Source: CBFDBT01 sp965603115 (GTDB taxonomy: Bacteria > Pseudomonadota > Alphaproteobacteria > Sphingomonadales > Kordiimonadaceae). Taken from it: a stretch of 7,019 nt of DNA. A program made the position numbers and the translations under genes. A model generated the notes under the pieces. It was not told the origin of the DNA, made no database searches, and saw only the letters and a program-made list of their open reading frames with translations. The stretch is from NCBI GenBank assembly GCA_965603115.1, contig CBFDBT010000149.1, positions 1 through 7,019 on the forward strand. The letters run 5' to 3'. Positions 4,594 through 7,019 of the stretch are shown here, piece by piece (positions within the stretch are counted from its first letter, which is position 1; the number at the start of each line of letters is the position of its first letter).

Positions 4594-7019
4594 ATGTTTA
4601 ATAATAATTTCATCACCGATGGCCTACGCCGAGCATCAAAATTTGTTCTACTTTCAGCAATGTCTTTGTCTCTTGGCACATCTTTGAGTGCTACTGAAGT
4701 AGACGGCAGTCTCCTAGAGGGGCTGAAAGCGCGTAATATTGGCCCCGCCGTTATGTCTGGCCGCATAGCTGCCATTGATGTTGTTGAAAATGACCCCAAT
4801 CATATATTTGTTGGCGCGGCCTCTGGTGGGGTGTGGCACTCCAGAGATGCTGGCCTGACATGGCAAAGCCTGTTTGATAAAGAAGATGTAGCCTCCATAG
4901 GAGCGCTAGCAATTAACCAAAACAACCCTAGTATCATTTGGGTTGGCACTGGCGAAGGCAATGTTAGAAACTCAGTCTCTATTGGTGGCGGTATTTATAA
5001 ATCAATGGACGGCGGTAAAACGTGGGCCAATATGGGGCTAAAGGACAGTGAACACATCAACCGGATTGCTATTGACCCCACTGATCCAAACACTGTTTAT
5101 GTCGCAGCCATGGGGCACTTATGGTCCGATGGTGGCGAACGTGGTATCTATAAAACCACTGATGGCGGCAAAACATGGAATAACATTCTTAGCAGCGGCA
5201 ATAAACAAACCGGTGCAACTGATGTTATTATTGACCCACAAAATCCTAACAAATTATATGCAGCCCTTTGGCAGTTCCGGCGCTATCCTGATTATTTTAA
5301 ATCCGGTGGTCCAGGCTCTGGTCTTTATGTATCTAACAATGGCGGCGACGACTGGCGTCAGTTAACCGAAGCTGATGGCGTGCCAAAAGGTAACTTGGGT
5401 CGGTCAGTTTTCAGCATATCACGCAGCAGCCCAAATACGGTTTATGCACTGGTTGAAGCCAAGAAAAGCGCAATCATTCGCACTGATAATGGCGGCACGA
5501 CATGGAAAAAGGTCAATGAGGACCCGGGCATTGCCAATCGACCTTTTTATTATATGGAATTGGAAGTTGATCCCAAAGACCCTGAACGCGTTTACAATAT
5601 TGCCACCACTTTGTCTCGCTCTGAAAACGGCGGCGGCAATTTCAAAGAGCTTTCTTCGGTCAATTGCTGTGCTGCACCCAACGCTTTGCACATTGACCTA
5701 CATAGCCTATGGATCAATCCGCAAAATACAAATCATATGATATTGGGCAATGATGGCGGCCTTGGCATTACCCACGATAAGGGAGCCACATGGCGCTTTG
5801 TTGGTAATTTACCTGTTGCCCAATTCTATCATATCACTGTGGATAACGATCTACCCTATAATGTTTATGGTGGCTTGCAGGATAATGGTACTTTCCGCGG
5901 ACCGGGTGAAGTTTGGGAAAATGGTGGCATCCGCGAGGCCCACTGGCAAGAAATTGGTTTTGGTGACGGATTTGATGCGGTGGCTTACCCAAAAGACAGC
6001 ATGCAGGGCTACAGCATGTCTCAAGGGGGCGCACTGCGTTCATGGAACCTGACAACCGGTGAAGGCCAAAGCTTGCGCCCTAATCCGCCTACAATAGATA
6101 CTGAATTACGCTTCAACTGGAACGCAGGATTTGCCCAAGACCCATTTGATACGGAAACTATCTATTATGGCTCCCAGTTTTTCCATAAATCCAAAGATCG
6201 TGGCATCAACTGGCAGACCCTTTCTGATGACATGACCTATAATGACAGTGAGCAGATGCGCTTTAAAGCGTCTGGCGGTCTCACCTCAGACGTGACAGCG
6301 GCTGAAAATTTCCAAACCATTATCGCTATTGCTCCAAGTGCCATTAAACAAGGTGTCATTTGGGTTGGCACTGATGATGGCCGTGTGCATGTCACGCAGG
6401 ATGGTGGCACAACATGGAAATCAGTAGAAGCAAAGGCACGCGGCATGAAGGGCAAAGCGGTTCCGCATATTGAACCTAGCCCGCACGACCCATCACAAGC
6501 TTTTGTCGTATTTGAAGACCATCGCCGCGGCGATATGGCACCTCACGTTTTTCGTGTAGATGGCTACGGTAAGAAATTTACCAATCTTGTTAGTAAAGAC
6601 ATCAAAGGTTATGCGCTAAGTATTCAGCAAGATCACGCTGACCCAAATCTCTTATTCCTTGGCACTGAATTTGGTCTTTTTGTTTCCACCAGTGGCGGCA
6701 AGAATTGGACTAAATGGACCGCCGGTGTGCCGACAGTATCCGTAATGGACATGGCTATTCAAGCCCGCGAGAGCGACTTGGTGCTCGGTACACATGGTCG
6801 CGCCATCTACGTCATCGACGATTATTCTGCCTTACGCAACCTTTCTGATAAAGCTTTTGACGAGCGCCTTAAAGTCATCGGCACAACAGATGGCATTGCC
6901 TATAATATATCACAGTCTAAGGGCACGCGTTTTGACGCATCCACAGGCTTTAGAGGCGAGAATGCCAAGCGCGGTGCCTACATCACCTTTATCGCATCCG
7001 GCAATGATTTAACCCATCC
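4594..7019 (+). CDS. Large exported Asp-box (BNR/VPS10-like) beta-propeller protein, 3' end missing
   Basis: An unbroken frame of 808 codons that leaves the window before a stop; related proteins annotated as WD40/YVTN/BNR-like or glycosyl hydrolase are usually around 1000 residues or more, so a C-terminal part is missing. The N-terminus has basic residues (Arg12, Arg13, Lys16), a hydrophobic core and a likely signal cut after Ala33 (SLSA before TE). The mature protein opens with LKARNIGPAVMSGRIAAIDV, a typical start for this family, and carries ten Asp-box motifs of the S/TxDxGxTW kind between residues 83 and 705. Other hallmarks are VYGGLQDNGTFRG (424-436) and LGTHGRAIYVIDD (731-743), the latter near the end of the propeller region. 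The last 60 or so residues (from about 750) probably lead into a beta-sandwich domain. Asp-boxes stabilise propeller blades in sialidases, GH74 enzymes and sortilins and are not catalytic themselves, so enzyme activity is unproven. It probably acts in the periplasm or outside the cell, binding or cutting polymers or peptides. Confidence 0.88.
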   Translation, partial: MFNNNFITDGLRRASKFVLLSAMSLSLGTSLSATEVDGSLLEGLKARNIGPAVMSGRIAAIDVVENDPNHIFVGAASGGVWHSRDAGLTWQSLFDKEDVASIGALAINQNNPSIIWVGTGEGNVRNSVSIGGGIYKSMDGGKTWANMGLKDSEHINRIAIDPTDPNTVYVAAMGHLWSDGGERGIYKTTDGGKTWNNILSSGNKQTGATDVIIDPQNPNKLYAALWQFRRYPDYFKSGGPGSGLYVSNNGGDDWRQLTEADGVPKGNLGRSVFSISRSSPNTVYALVEAKKSAIIRTDNGGTTWKKVNEDPGIANRPFYYMELEVDPKDPERVYNIATTLSRSENGGGNFKELSSVNCCAAPNALHIDLHSLWINPQNTNHMILGNDGGLGITHDKGATWRFVGNLPVAQFYHITVDNDLPYNVYGGLQDNGTFRGPGEVWENGGIREAHWQEIGFGDGFDAVAYPKDSMQGYSMSQGGALRSWNLTTGEGQSLRPNPPTIDTELRFNWNAGFAQDPFDTETIYYGSQFFHKSKDRGINWQTLSDDMTYNDSEQMRFKASGGLTSDVTAAENFQTIIAIAPSAIKQGVIWVGTDDGRVHVTQDGGTTWKSVEAKARGMKGKAVPHIEPSPHDPSQAFVVFEDHRRGDMAPHVFRVDGYGKKFTNLVSKDIKGYALSIQQDHADPNLLFLGTEFGLFVSTSGGKNWTKWTAGVPTVSVMDMAIQARESDLVLGTHGRAIYVIDDYSALRNLSDKAFDERLKVIGTTDGIAYNISQSKGTRFDASTGFRGENAKRGAYITFIASGNDLTH
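4840..6708 (+). repeat. Ten Asp-box (BNR) repeats within the propeller gene
   Basis: The motifs end at residues 90, 144, 195, 254, 304, 350, 400, 540, 608 and 705: SRDAGLTW, SMDGGKTW, TTDGGKTW, SNNGGDDW, RTDNGGTTW (one residue longer as written), SENGGGNF, THDKGATW, SKDRGINW, TQDGGTTW and STSGGKNW. Copies 4, 6 and 10 lack the aspartate, and copy 6 ends in Phe instead of Trp. The first seven are 46-59 residues apart, one blade each; the last three are 68-140 apart, implying blades without a recognisable motif between them. Confidence 0.85.

Noticed and set aside
4578..4601. Seven-codon leader peptide just before the propeller gene
   Set aside because: ATG at 4578 opens a tiny frame overlapping the true start, with no ribosome binding site of its own and no regulatory codon pattern.
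4594..4692. Twin-arginine (Tat) signal on the propeller protein
   Set aside because: Arg12-Arg13 are present, but the following residues (ASK before the hydrophobic core) do not fit the Tat consensus well; an ordinary Sec signal is the simpler reading.
4437..4799. A 120-codon open frame on the minus strand
   Set aside because: It overlaps the signal peptide and first blade of the propeller gene, which has a ribosome binding site and clear family motifs; the minus-strand translation has no recognisable domain.
5048..6052. Three plus-strand frames of 100-121 codons inside the propeller gene
   Set aside because: They lie in other frames of an unbroken 808-codon frame with ten Asp-boxes and encode no recognisable protein. 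They are shadows, not evidence of a frameshift.

Overview
The window looks like an ordinary chromosomal segment of a Gram-negative, probably marine, proteobacterium. GC content is moderate (mid-40s percent by eye). A lone PAS_5-type protein, a family best known from Alphaproteobacteria, together with an M2 peptidyl-dipeptidase, a patatin-related TIGR03607-type protein and a large exported Asp-box propeller protein, points to an alphaproteobacterium, perhaps of the Kordiimonadales/Emcibacterales kind. That placement is inference from gene content only.

Layout: (1) 1-394 (+) is the last 130 codons of an angiotensin-converting-enzyme-like M2 metallopeptidase. (2) 395-615 is intergenic. It carries a hairpin with T-runs on both sides (a bidirectional terminator) and, on the minus strand, a stop codon set into that hairpin which ends a short open frame that may be the tail of a lost gene. 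(3) 616-2991 (+) encodes a 791-residue patatin-related phospholipase-like protein, read from a GTG with a good ribosome binding site. (4) 3000-3539 (-) encodes a 179-residue single PAS-domain protein, tail to tail with the patatin gene and only 8 bases away. (5) 3540-3765 is an AT-rich divergent promoter region with a perfect 12-base palindrome. (6) 3766-4434 (+) encodes a small exported alpha/beta hydrolase. (7) 4435-4593 is a spacer with a short hairpin and a candidate promoter. (8) 4594-7019 (+), running off the window, encodes a large exported beta-propeller protein with ten Asp-box (BNR) motifs.

Three of the five genes (the M2 peptidase by family, the hydrolase and the propeller protein by visible signal peptides) are expected to act outside the cytoplasm, which fits a scavenging lifestyle using peptides or polymers. 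No tight operon links them: every gap is 150 bases or more except the convergent pair. I saw no transposase, integrase, tRNA, rRNA, CRISPR array or defence cassette. The patatin protein has no nucleotide-cyclase partner here, so a CBASS reading is not supported. The points most worth checking are the possible gene remnant at the bidirectional terminator, the DGS form of the patatin catalytic motif, the uneven spacing of the Asp-boxes, and the palindrome between the divergent genes.
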